DNA from: Deinococcus budaensis
Lineage (GTDB): Bacteria; Deinococcota; Deinococci; Deinococcales; Deinococcaceae
Length of the DNA: 64,000 nucleotides
Assembly: GCF_014201885.1 (NCBI RefSeq)
Contig: NZ_JACHFN010000007.1
Span: 124,001 to 188,000 of the forward strand
Reading direction: 5' to 3'
In this document: positions 18,746-27,554 of the stretch, piece by piece
Layout: each line of letters begins with the position of its first letter
How positions within the stretch are numbered: position 1 is the first letter of the stretch
Made by a program: the position numbers and the translations under genes
The notes under the pieces: generated by a model
Seen by the model: only the letters and a program-made list of their open reading frames with translations
Told to the model about the DNA's origin: nothing
Database searches by the model: none

Positions 18746-20005
18746 ATGTGGCGAGAACTGCACCCCAACGTCCGTGTGCGCATCGTCAACTCCTTTCTGA
18801 CCCGGATGGTCGGCGGGGCCGTGTTCCCCTTCATGGCGATCTATTTCACCCGTCACCTGGGGCCGGGGCTGGCGGGGGCGCTGCTCGCCGCGCTGGTCGG
18901 CGTGCAGTTCGTCGCCGGGCTGTACGGGGGCGGCCTGGCGGACGTGTGGGGCCGCCGCCGGACCCTCCTGGCCGGGGAGTGGCTCAAGCTCGCGGCTTTC
19001 CTGGTGCTGCTGGCGGCCAACCTGCACACGCCCCTGCCCTGGGTCACCTTTGCCGCCCTGACCGTCATCAACGTCTCCAGCGGCCTGATCAACCCGGCCG
19101 CCGAGGCGATGCTGGTGGACGTGAGCACGCCCGAGACGCGCACCTTCATGTACGCGGTGAACTACTGGGCGATCAACGCCAGCCTCCTGATCGGCACCCT
19201 GCTGGGCGGCTGGCTGTATCAGGACCACTTCGGCGGGCTGCTGGCCGGACTGTGCGCCATGTCGGGCCTGACCCTCTTTCTGGCGTGGTCGCGCATGACC
19301 GAGACGCTGGGCGGGGCGCGGCCCTCGCGCGCGGAGGTCCGGGAGCAGATGGGCCTCGGGCCGCTGGCCCGCAACTACGCGCAGGTGATGGGCGACCGGG
19401 CCTTCAGGCTGTTTTTGCTGGGCTTCTTGCTGCTGATGACCATCGAGTTCGGGCGGTCGAACTTCATCCCGGTCCATCTGGCAGCCTCCTTTCCGGAGCA
19501 GGCGGTGCTGGGCCTCACCCTCGACGGCGTGAAGGCGATGAGCGTGCTGACGGCCGTGAACACCGTGATGATCGTGGCCCTCACGGTTCCGGTGACCGGC
19601 TGGGTGAAAGGCCGCGACCGGACCCGGCTGATGACCGTGGGCTTCGGCCTGTTCGCGCTGGGCTTCGCGGTCCTGAACGTGAGCCTGAGCCTGCCTGTCC
19701 TGATCGCGGCCAGCGTGCTGCTGAGTCTGGGCGAACTGCTGTACGTGCCCACCCGGCAGGCCCTGCTGGCGGACATGGTGCCGGGCGAGCGCCGGGGGGC
19801 CTACCTCGCGGTCAACGGGCAGACCTTTACCGTGGGCAAGTGGCTCGCGGCGCTGGGGCTTCCCCTGGGCGCGGGGATCGGCGGCGCGGGCATGGCCCTG
19901 GTCACCCTGCTGCTGGGCCTGCTCGCCATCTGGCTGAGTCTGGCCGGGGTCCGGGGACGGCAGCGCGCCCAGTCGCCCACCGTGACTCCGGCGCTGGGCG
20001 ACTGA
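18746..20005 (+). CDS. MFS transporter, probable exporter
   Basis: 419-residue major facilitator with about twelve hydrophobic segments. The loop 2-3 motif reads GLADVWGRRRTLLAGEW, a good version of the family motif G-x-x-D-(R/K)-x-G-R-(R/K). The start NVRVRIVNSFLTRMVGGAVF resembles the Bacillus-type drug or sugar efflux branch. Its start lies 55 bases from the SgrR-like gene on the other strand, and the shared operator makes it the probable target of that regulator. By analogy to SetA it may export sugars or sugar analogues; the substrate cannot be read from sequence. Confidence 0.86.
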   Translation: MWRELHPNVRVRIVNSFLTRMVGGAVFPFMAIYFTRHLGPGLAGALLAALVGVQFVAGLYGGGLADVWGRRRTLLAGEWLKLAAFLVLLAANLHTPLPWVTFAALTVINVSSGLINPAAEAMLVDVSTPETRTFMYAVNYWAINASLLIGTLLGGWLYQDHFGGLLAGLCAMSGLTLFLAWSRMTETLGGARPSRAEVREQMGLGPLARNYAQVMGDRAFRLFLLGFLLLMTIEFGRSNFIPVHLAASFPEQAVLGLTLDGVKAMSVLTAVNTVMIVALTVPVTGWVKGRDRTRLMTVGFGLFALGFAVLNVSLSLPVLIAASVLLSLGELLYVPTRQALLADMVPGERRGAYLAVNGQTFTVGKWLAALGLPLGAGIGGAGMALVTLLLGLLAIWLSLAGVRGRQRAQSPTVTPALGD

Positions 20006-20112
20006 GCGGCCGGGCCGTCCAGAGTCACGCGCCCCACAACCGGGGACGGGGCATGTCCCGGCGCTGGGGCGGACCCGGGCGTGAAGCTGCCCCGGAGGGA
20101 CCGCAGGCTGGT

Positions 20113-21003
20113 CTACTTCAGGAAATCTTCCCGCAGGTAGGCGGGGTTCGGGTAGGTGTAGAAGCCCTCCCCGGTGGCGACGCCCAGCTTGCCCCGGTCG
20201 ATGTAGCCCTTGAGGTACTCGGCCACGGCCCCGCGCCCCGCGTCGCCCTGGGCGGCGGCGGCCATGTTGATGTTGTAGGGCGTGGTCAGGCCGATCACGT
20301 CCAGGATGGCAAAGGGGCCACGCGGCGCGCCGGTCGCCACCATCCAGGTCTTGTCCACCGTGTGCGGGTCCGCGACGCCCTTCACGACCAGCTCCAGGGC
20401 CGCACCCAGCAGCGGCACCAGTAGGGTGTTCAGGATGTAGCCCGGCTGCTCTTTGTGCAGCGGCAGCGCGACCATGCCGATGTCCTGGGCAAACGCCACC
20501 ACCTGATCGAACACGGCGTCGTCCGTGCGCGGCGTGCGCATGATCTCGGCCGTGTTGTTCACCCAGATCTGGTTGGCGAAGTGCAGGGCCAGGAACCGCC
20601 CGGGCCGCCCGGTGGCCTCCATCAGGTCGCTGGGAAGCAGGGTGGAGGTGTTGGTCGCGAAGATGGTCTGCGGGTCCGCGACCGTGCCCAGCTTCTGGTA
20701 AAAGTCCCGCTTGATGCCGATGACTTCCGGGATGGCCTCGATCACGAGGTCCGCGCCCCGCACCGCCCCGGCCAGATCGGTGAAAAAGCTCAGGCGGTCC
20801 TGCGCGGCCTGGGTCTGCTCGGGCGTGGCCTGGAGGTCTTGCTGGTAGCGCGCCGTCAGCCCCTGCATGGTGGCCCTGGCGCGGGTGATGGCCTCGTCGC
20901 TCACGTCGTACACGCGCACGCCGAAGCCGTGAAAGGCCGTCTGAAAGGCGATCTGCGAACCCAGCACGCCACTGCCGCACACGGCGACGGTTCTGATGGT
21001 CAT
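20113..21003 (-). CDS. 3-hydroxyacyl-CoA dehydrogenase
   Basis: 296 residues. The NAD-binding signature AVCGSGVLGSQIAFQTAFHG lies at the start, followed by VYDVSDEA. The catalytic histidine segment is ALHFANQIWVNNTAEIM, where usual 3-hydroxybutyryl-CoA dehydrogenases read GxHFxNP. The C-terminal domain has PGYILNTLLVPLL and ends in GEGFYTYPNPAY. ADLVIEAIPE and ATNTSTLLPSDL are family motifs. GCCAGGAGGATCGACC places a ribosome site before the ATG. It would act in fatty acid or butyryl-CoA oxidation. The FANQIWVNN variation at the active-site histidine is somewhat off-consensus, so a different hydroxy-acid substrate is possible. It stands alone. Confidence 0.85.
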   Translation of the reverse strand: MTIRTVAVCGSGVLGSQIAFQTAFHGFGVRVYDVSDEAITRARATMQGLTARYQQDLQATPEQTQAAQDRLSFFTDLAGAVRGADLVIEAIPEVIGIKRDFYQKLGTVADPQTIFATNTSTLLPSDLMEATGRPGRFLALHFANQIWVNNTAEIMRTPRTDDAVFDQVVAFAQDIGMVALPLHKEQPGYILNTLLVPLLGAALELVVKGVADPHTVDKTWMVATGAPRGPFAILDVIGLTTPYNINMAAAAQGDAGRGAVAEYLKGYIDRGKLGVATGEGFYTYPNPAYLREDFLK

Positions 21004-21388
21004 GGTCGATCCTCCTGGCCGCTCCGTCCACGCCGCTCCGTCTACAGGGGCGGCCTGTTCCGTTGCCCCCGGAGCCTACCCCCACGCTCCCGGTTGCGGG
21101 CGGCCTGCTGACCGGACCCTTAAAGGACGATGAGGGGGAGGCCCCCGCTGCCTGCCTGGGCAGGGGCAACGCGGGCAGCGGCGGAGACGGAGGCGGGGGC
21201 CCGGGACGGTTGGCGGCGGGCACCCGGAGTGACCGCCCGTTGAAGGCGCCAGTAGGGAGAAACCCCGTACTCTGGGAGACGAAGCGCCGGGCACTCCCGC
21301 CCGTTGCCCCGTTTCGGTGTCCAGACATGGACGTCTGGTCAGGAACGTGGACGGGTCCGGGAGGCACCGTCCGGTGGGGAGGTGGAAG
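21004..21388. other. divergent intergenic region without a gene
   Basis: This separates the dehydrogenase from the large regulator. Near 21023-21050, GCTCCGTC is repeated twice (CCGCTCCGTCCACG, CCGCTCCGTCTAC). I see no clear promoter boxes and no credible coding sequence. If the regulator is translated from an earlier ATG at 21317, about 70 bases of this belong to it. Confidence 0.4.
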
Positions 21389-24300
21389 GTGCGGCAGGAG
21401 GTGACCCTGGGTATAGGCCGGGCGCTGCGGGCCGTGACGTCCCGGCGGGCGGGGGTGGCTGTAGGACTGTGGGGCGAGCCGGGCATCGGCAAGAGCCACG
21501 CGGCAGCCGAACTCCTGCGCGAGCTGCCTTGCGCCCACCGCAGCCTGCGCGCCATTTGCCCCCTGCCGGGCGTCGTGGCGGCCCTGCCCCACCCCCACCG
21601 GCTCCCCGGGTGGGCCGGGCGTTCGCTCGAACGGCTGCTGGCAGGCGAGTCCGCCGACCCGGCCCTGGTGGTCGACACCCTGGTCGCCATCCTGACCGGG
21701 TCGGCGCCCGTCGTCCTGCACCTGGACGATCTGCACGAGGCGTCTCCCGAACGCGCGGCGCTCGTCGTGGCCCTTGCCGGGGCCGTGACGCGTTCCCGTG
21801 GGGTGGGGCTGCTGGTCGGAAGCCGCCAGGCGCTGCCCGAGCCTTTCGTGGTCTACCGCCTGCCGCCCCTGGGCCGGGAGGAGTCGGCCCACCTGCTGGA
21901 GGGGCAGGCCCACGGACGCCTGCCGCCGGAGGGCCTGGCGTGGGTCTACGCCCGTGCCCGGGGCAACCCACTGTTCACGCTGGAGTTCTGGCGGTACCTG
22001 ACGCGCCAGGGGCACTTCTGGTCGGACGGGCGGCGCTGGCACTGGCGCGCGCCGCCCGGCGACACCACCCCTGCCAGCGTGGACGCCATCGTCGCGCAGA
22101 CCCTGGCGGACCTCGGGGAGGGCGTGGTGCGGGAGGCGCTGCGTGTCCGGGCCGTGCTGGGCGAAGCTGGTGACGACGGGGCGCTGTGGGGCCGGGTGGC
22201 GGGCCTGACCCCCACCGAACTCGCGCGCGTCCGGGCGCGGCTTCAAGCCCACGGCCTCCTTCAGGACACCCACTTCGCCCATCCGCTGTTCGGGGAGGTG
22301 GCGCGGGCGCAGACCCCCCCGCAGGTGCGGCGAGAGATCGCCCGCCGCGCCGTCCGGGAGCTGAAGGACGACCCCGGACGCGCGGCCGGGTTCGCCGAGG
22401 CAGCAGAGCTGGAGACGGCGCAGGTTCGCCCGCTGCTGGAGGCGGCCCGCCGACAGGCCGAGGCCCGGGGGGACCGGGCAGGCGCCGCACGCTGGCTTGT
22501 CCGGTTGCTGGCTTACCTGGAGACCCCCGAGCGGATGAGGGTGGCGTTGCAGGCCGCGCGCGACCTGCTGCTCTTCGACCTCGGGCAGGCCGACACCCTC
22601 TCGGGCATCGCCGCGTCCGCAACGCCGCCCGACCCGCAGGCCCTGATCTTCCGGGCGGAGGTGCTCGCCCGCCTGGGGCAGACCGGGGACGCCGAGGCGC
22701 TGCTGAACAAAGTGCCCGACGCGCCCGGGGTGGCCGAGGCGCGCTGGCGGACCCTGATCTTCGTCCGGCACCTGCGCGGCCGCCGGGGGGACCTGCTCGC
22801 GCTGTACGCGGCGCATCCCGAGTTCCACGCCGCAGCCGATACCTTTACCCTCTCGCACGTCTGCTTCGCCCTGAGCAGCCTGGGCCGGGCAGCCGAGGCC
22901 GAGCCTCTCGTGGAGCGGCTGCTGGCCCGCGAGCACGAGGGGGCGCGCGAGCGCAACGTCGCCTGGAATCTACGGGGCATCACCTCCACCCGGCAGGGGC
23001 GACTGGAGGAGGGGGCCGCCGCCTTCAGGCAGGCGCTGCGGTACGCCCGGGGCGACGGCAGCCCCGGGGTGATTGCCCAGGCGCTGAGAAACCACGCCCT
23101 CGCCTGCCGCAGGCTCGGTCAGCTGGAAGAGGCCCGCAAGAGCCTGCGCGAGGCCCTCGACCACAGCGCCCAGGCCGGGAATCTGCGTTTCTATACCCAG
23201 GTGCAAGACAGCCTGGCCCGCCTGCTGGTGGACGAGGGTCAGTGGCGCGAGGCCGAGGCGCGCTTCGAGGGAAGCGGGGCGGTCTACGCGCGGCACGACC
23301 TTCTCTCGCCGCGCTGCGAGAACCACCTCGACCTCGCCTCGCTGTACCTCGACTGGCAGCCCGCCGCGGGGCCGCCGCTGGCCCGGCGGCACGCCCAGGC
23401 GGGCCTGACCCTGGCCCGCGAGATCGGCGCCCCGAACCTGCTGGCCTGGGGGCTGACCTGCGCTGCCCGCGCCGAGGCGTGGAACCGCGACGCCGCAGGG
23501 GCGCTGGCCCTGGCCGAGGAGTGCCGGGCCCTCGCCGGGCAGCACCCGGACGAGACGGCGCGGAGCTGGTACGGTCTGGGCGCGGCCCTGGAGGCGGCCG
23601 GGCGGACCGGGGAGGCCTGCCGGGCCTACCTCACCGCGTCGGAGGTGTATGCCCAGGAGGGCGACGCCGCGCTCGCCCAGCGCAGTGGGCTGGAGGCCGA
23701 CCGCTTGCGGGATGACGGGGAGGCGGCCCGCCCTCGCCACGCCTGGTTCCGGGCGCGGGGCCTGCTGGGGGGCGCCCGGCTGGCCGAACGGTATTTCCCC
23801 GCGCTGACGCAGGAGGAGACGGCCCCGGGTCACCCTGCTCCCCGCCTCCTGCTGCGGGTTTTGGGAAGGCCGGCTCTGGAGCAAGGCGGCCAGCCCGTCG
23901 CGGGGCGCGGCAGAAAGCGCCTGGAGCTGCTCTGTTACCTGCTGGAAGCCCGGCTGAGCGGCCAGGCCGAGGTCAGGGTGCTCCATCTCCTCGACGCCTT
24001 TTACCCCCATGAGGCCGAAGTGCAGGCCAAGCTCACCCTGCGCCAGCACATCTACCTGATCCGGGGCCAGCTCGGCGCGGACAGCGTGTGCAGCACCCCC
24101 GGCGGCTACCGGCTGGGCGACGACGTGACCTCGGACGCGGAAGGCTTCCTGGCGAGCGGCGACGCGGCCCTGTGGCGCGGGCCGTACCTGGAGGGACTCG
24201 GCGAGGGCTGGCACCCGCAGGCCCGCGAGGCGCTGACGCTGGCCCTGCGCGCCGGGGTGGAGCGCCGGGCGGGCACGGACGCGCGGGAGGCGGCGCGGCT

Positions 24301-24487
24301 GGGGGCCATCCTGCTGGAGATGGAACCTTACGACCCGGCGGCGCTGCGGCTGACCCTGGAGGCCCTGCGCGGGAGCGGGCAGCCCCGCGCGGCCACGGCG
24401 CTCTACGCCCGGCAGCGCACAGAGTGGGCCGAGATCGGCCTGACGCTTCCCCCCACGCCGGAGGCGTTCCTGACGGCCCCCCCGTGA
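21389..24487 (+). CDS. ATPase-TPR-wHTH-BTAD transcriptional regulator
   Basis: About 1032 residues. An N-terminal STAND/AAA-type ATPase has a Walker A (GLWGEPGIGKSHAA, near residue 26) and a Walker B-like VVLHLDDLHEAS. A long middle region of TPR-like helices follows (repeated LGRAAEAEPLVERLL, LGQLEEARKSLREAL, QWREAEARF). The last 220 or so residues form a SARP unit: winged helix (LLLRVLGRPALEQGG, then RGRKRLELLCYLLEARL) and BTAD (EAARLGAILLEMEPYDPAAL). In most SARP proteins this unit is N-terminal, so the order is reversed. GTG 21389 with GGGGAGG upstream is my start; ATG 21317 and GTG 21401 are alternatives. It probably activates nearby or unlinked genes in response to a ligand. Confidence 0.82.
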   Translation: MRQEVTLGIGRALRAVTSRRAGVAVGLWGEPGIGKSHAAAELLRELPCAHRSLRAICPLPGVVAALPHPHRLPGWAGRSLERLLAGESADPALVVDTLVAILTGSAPVVLHLDDLHEASPERAALVVALAGAVTRSRGVGLLVGSRQALPEPFVVYRLPPLGREESAHLLEGQAHGRLPPEGLAWVYARARGNPLFTLEFWRYLTRQGHFWSDGRRWHWRAPPGDTTPASVDAIVAQTLADLGEGVVREALRVRAVLGEAGDDGALWGRVAGLTPTELARVRARLQAHGLLQDTHFAHPLFGEVARAQTPPQVRREIARRAVRELKDDPGRAAGFAEAAELETAQVRPLLEAARRQAEARGDRAGAARWLVRLLAYLETPERMRVALQAARDLLLFDLGQADTLSGIAASATPPDPQALIFRAEVLARLGQTGDAEALLNKVPDAPGVAEARWRTLIFVRHLRGRRGDLLALYAAHPEFHAAADTFTLSHVCFALSSLGRAAEAEPLVERLLAREHEGARERNVAWNLRGITSTRQGRLEEGAAAFRQALRYARGDGSPGVIAQALRNHALACRRLGQLEEARKSLREALDHSAQAGNLRFYTQVQDSLARLLVDEGQWREAEARFEGSGAVYARHDLLSPRCENHLDLASLYLDWQPAAGPPLARRHAQAGLTLAREIGAPNLLAWGLTCAARAEAWNRDAAGALALAEECRALAGQHPDETARSWYGLGAALEAAGRTGEACRAYLTASEVYAQEGDAALAQRSGLEADRLRDDGEAARPRHAWFRARGLLGGARLAERYFPALTQEETAPGHPAPRLLLRVLGRPALEQGGQPVAGRGRKRLELLCYLLEARLSGQAEVRVLHLLDAFYPHEAEVQAKLTLRQHIYLIRGQLGADSVCSTPGGYRLGDDVTSDAEGFLASGDAALWRGPYLEGLGEGWHPQAREALTLALRAGVERRAGTDAREAARLGAILLEMEPYDPAALRLTLEALRGSGQPRAATALYARQRTEWAEIGLTLPPTPEAFLTAPP

Positions 24488-24503
24488 CCAGCCCGACCTC
24501 CCG

Positions 24504-24865
24504 CTAGGCCGGAGTCGCCCCGCCCGGCTCCCGGCGCTGCTCCAGCTCCCAGTAGGAGCGGACCTTCTCGTCAAGGTAGGTCAGGTGCCCTTCCAGCTCG
24601 GCGAGGCGGGCCATCAGGTCCTGACGGTGTGCCGCCAGCAGCTCATAGCGCGCCCCGAAGCTGGCCTGCCCCTCGCGTTCCAGGGCCACGAAGGCGCGCA
24701 TCTGCTCTATGGGCATCCCGGTGCGGCGCAGCATGGTCAGGAAGCGCACCCGGCCCAGGTCGCCGTGTAGAAGCGGTGGCCGCTGCTCGACCGTCCCGGT
24801 GGGGTCAGCAGCCCGGCCCGCTCGTGGGAGCGCAGGGGATGGACCGTGACGCCGCTGTGCCGCGC
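24504..24865 (-). pseudogene. MerR family regulator, frameshifted
   Basis: Read on the minus strand, the MerR helix-turn-helix starts as RHSGVTVHPLRSHERAGLLT, then PPGRSSSGHRFYT. A one-base loss near 24765 throws the frame, after which the second frame continues GDLGRVRFLTMLRRTGMPIE and a coiled-coil (QMRAFVALEREGQASFGARY, then LAELEGHLTYLDEKVRSYWE). The first ten or so residues that MerR proteins need are missing; the 5' side runs into the MocR relic. In MerR proteins of this type (HRxY-DLxRVxFL-LRxTGMPI) the C-terminal domain senses a ligand or stress. As it stands it cannot give a full protein. Confidence 0.7.
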
Positions 24866-25518
24866 GGCACAGCAAAAGGCGTGCGCTCAGGCAGGATCGG
24901 GCCATCCTCGCGGCCCGCCCCGACCAGGTTGCCCCTCTGCGCGGGGCGCGGAGGCGGGGGTTGCAAAATGAAACATCGGCTTGTTCGGCACCGCCGCCGG
25001 GAGCATCCGCACGCAGGCCCGGGAAGCCGCGCGCGGCGCCGGTCAATGGCCGCGCGCAAGGCTGGCAGGCCCAGCGGGCCGTACCCGTGGGTGGGCGATG
25101 CATGGGCAGCGCCTGGAGCGCGGCCATGTACGCCTGGTGCCGCACACTCTCGGGCGCGGGCAGCGGGACGTAGGCCAGGTCGGGGGGCGGGCCGGGTAAT
25201 CCGCCAGAGGTCGGCGCGGCCCTGAAGGGCAGGCTCAGCGCGCCGGCTCCCGGGGGCAGGGCCGGGGTGCCGCGCGCCCCTTGCCGGGTGACCAGAAACC
25301 TGTCGTCGCGCAGACTCGGTGTAGGCGGCCGTGACGGTCGTGCGGCTGACCCCCAGCGCGGCGGCCAGCTCCCGCTCGCCGGGCAGCCGGGTTTCTAGCG
25401 GCAGCCGCCCGCCGAGGATGGATTGACGCGGCGCCGCCAGGTCCCGGCACGCGGGGCCACCGGCAGACCACTGCCCCAGCACACCCCGCAGCGTCACCAC
25501 ATTCAGCCCGCGCGTCAT
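24866..25518 (-). pseudogene. MocR/GntR-PLP type regulator, degraded
   Basis: The ATG at 25518 opens a GntR winged helix: SILGGRLPLETRLPGERELA followed by AALGVSRTTVTAAYTE. Near 25310 the frame breaks and the text continues in another frame as RDDRFLVTRQGARGTPAL, later DLAYVPLPAPESVRHQAYMA. Near 25095 it breaks again into HGYGPLGLPALRAAIDRRRA, the beginning of the aminotransferase-like domain. Only about a third of that domain remains before the MerR relic. This matches MocR-family proteins (GntR plus PLP-dependent fold, for example PdxR or GabR) with at least two frameshifts and a large 3' deletion. Confidence 0.72.
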
Positions 25519-25857
25519 AGGCCCCTTTACCTCAACTGGCTATGGAAGAGGGGGCCGGTTCCGAAGACGCTGGGCGGCATGAACACGCGACCGCTTACCC
25601 GGCTCAGCGTGAGCGGCCCTCCGTCCGGCCTCGTGTCCCCTCCTCCTTGATCGAGTTTTGATCGGCCTCTCACGACACTGCGTCCCGGGGTGAGGCAGTG
25701 CGCCCCACAGGTGAAGGAGTCGGCATGGGTCCCTGAGCACACGGCCGGCAAGAAACGGCGAGGAGAAGCAGAGCCATTCGGAGCGGCCCGGCCACGCGGC
25801 AGACAGCGGCGCGGCTGGAGCCTGCGACCTGCCGGGTTTCCGGCGAAGGAAGGCGAG
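25519..25857. promoter_or_regulatory. intergenic region with direct and inverted repeats
   Basis: Between the MocR relic and the protease gene, TTGATCG occurs twice with 11-base periodicity (25647-25653 and 25658-25664), and CACTGC/GCAGTG flank a 13-base loop (about 25676-25700). These could be operator sites once used by the MocR regulator, which typically binds direct repeats, or the promoter area of the protease. No coding sequence is convincing. Confidence 0.35.
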
Positions 25858-27525
25858 ATGAACAAGCACGTCACACCCGCACACTCCCTGCTGGCCGGGG
25901 CGCTTCTCGGCCCGCTGCTGCTCGCCGCCTGTGCGGGCCAACCCGCCCCCACAGTCCCCACCCCGGGCGGGGAAACCCGGCAGCTTCAGCTGCGCGGCAA
26001 GACCGTCACCGTGGACGTGGTGGGAGAGTACGCCACCGTCGAGGGCGACATCCTCGTGGGCAAGCTGGCGGACCTGGAGCGGGGCAAGCTCAGCCCGCAG
26101 AGCGTCTTCCGGGACGCGCCGCAGGACTACCGCTGGCCGGGGGGCGTCATTCCCTTCGCCTTCGGGGCGAGCGTCACTGCCCGGGGGCGGGAGAACGCCC
26201 TGACTGCGATGCGCGCCTGGGAGGCCGTCACGCCGATCCGCTTCGTGGCGCGCTCGTCGGAGGCCGACTTCATCAACTTCCAGGCGGGCACCCAGGCCGG
26301 CTGGTGCTTCTCCTCCATCGGGCGGCAGGGCGGGGAACAGGCGGTGCTACTGACCTCCTCGGGCGACTGCTCGGCGGCGACGCTGACGCACGAACTCGGG
26401 CACACCATCGGCCTGTGGCACGAGCAGACGCGCGAGGACCGCAGCCAGCACATCAATATCCAGTGGGCGAACCTCCGGGACGGGCTGTGCCGCAGCGCCT
26501 TCGAGGAAAAGCACATCAGCGACGGGCTGGACATTGGCGCCTACGACCTGAACTCCTTGATGCACTACGACCGCTTCGGGTGCAGCGTGAACGGCAACCC
26601 CGTGTACGACTCGATTCCGGCGGGCCTGCCCATGAACGGTGGCGAGAGCATCAGCCCGCTCGACCGCGCAGCGGTGGACTGGCTGCACCTGAGGAATTGG
26701 ATCGTCTCCGACGGCGGGGCGAGGATGTGGCGCAACTTCGGCGGGTCATCCCACCAGGCTGCCGACCTCGCCACCGGGGACTTCAACGGGGACGGACGCA
26801 CGGACCTCTTCACGGTGGACACCAGCCGCTGCATGTGGTTCGTGGCTCTCTCGCAAGGCACCGTCGCCGCCCCCTGGACCACCCTGAACAGCGGGGTCTG
26901 CCAGGGGCTTGACCGCCTGGTCCTGGGGGACTTCGACGGGGACCGCCGGACCGACGTGTTCATCGCGGCCGGGGGGACGTGGTACCTCTCGCGCGGCGGG
27001 GTGGAGGGCTGGACCGAATGGAACACCTCCCGCGTGGACCCCTGGCAGCTCTCGTTCGGAGATTTCGACGGGGACGGACGCACGGACGTATTCAACGCGA
27101 CCGGGAAGGTCTGGAACGTCTCCTATGGCGGCTCGACGGGGTGGCAGCGCCTGAACACCTCGGCGGTCAAGGCGCCCAACCTGGTCTTTCGGGACTTCGA
27201 CGGCGACGGACGCACCGACGTGTTCCGCACGACCAATGGGACGTGGTGGGTGTCGTACGGCGGCACCGAACCCTGGGCCGAGCTGAACACCTCCAGCGCC
27301 CCCCTGAGCGCCCTGAAGTTCGGGGACTTCGACGGCGACCGCCGCACCGACATCTACCGCACGGACGCGCGGTGGGGCTGGGTGGTCTCGTCCGGCGGGA
27401 GCGGCCCCTGGACCCCCCTGCCCGACTTCCTGCGAATGCCGCCCTTCACCGCCCCGCCCAGCGGTTTCGTCTTCGGCGACTTCGACGGCGACGGGCGGCG
27501 CGACGTGCTGGGCACGCTTCGGTAA
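25858..27525 (+). CDS. astacin-like metalloprotease lipoprotein with FG-GAP/VCBS repeats
   Basis: 555 residues. The lipoprotein signal ends in LLLAAC (Cys25). The protease domain (about 85-260) has the zinc site THELGHTIGLWHEQTRED (His178) and the Met-turn SLMHYD with the tyrosine ligand (Tyr237), the signature of the M12A astacin/flavastacin family. The C-terminal half has five to six repeats built around calcium-binding DxDxDGxxD loops such as GDFNGDGRTDLF, GDFDGDGRTDVF and RDFDGDGRTDVFR, which fold as beta-propeller blades. It probably degrades extracellular protein while anchored to the envelope. An upstream in-frame extension lacks a start signal; AAGGAAGGCGAG precedes the chosen ATG. 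Confidence 0.9.
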   Translation: MNKHVTPAHSLLAGALLGPLLLAACAGQPAPTVPTPGGETRQLQLRGKTVTVDVVGEYATVEGDILVGKLADLERGKLSPQSVFRDAPQDYRWPGGVIPFAFGASVTARGRENALTAMRAWEAVTPIRFVARSSEADFINFQAGTQAGWCFSSIGRQGGEQAVLLTSSGDCSAATLTHELGHTIGLWHEQTREDRSQHINIQWANLRDGLCRSAFEEKHISDGLDIGAYDLNSLMHYDRFGCSVNGNPVYDSIPAGLPMNGGESISPLDRAAVDWLHLRNWIVSDGGARMWRNFGGSSHQAADLATGDFNGDGRTDLFTVDTSRCMWFVALSQGTVAAPWTTLNSGVCQGLDRLVLGDFDGDRRTDVFIAAGGTWYLSRGGVEGWTEWNTSRVDPWQLSFGDFDGDGRTDVFNATGKVWNVSYGGSTGWQRLNTSAVKAPNLVFRDFDGDGRTDVFRTTNGTWWVSYGGTEPWAELNTSSAPLSALKFGDFDGDRRTDIYRTDARWGWVVSSGGSGPWTPLPDFLRMPPFTAPPSGFVFGDFDGDGRRDVLGTLR

Positions 27526-27554
27526 ACCCTTCCTCCACGACCAAAGGAGTTCGC

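Noticed and set aside
17216..22936. A 1906-codon open frame on the minus strand
   Set aside because: It runs antisense or out of frame through four well-supported genes (SgrR-like, MFS, dehydrogenase, ATPase regulator). Its composition (Arg, Gln, Gly, His rich) is that of a high-GC shadow.
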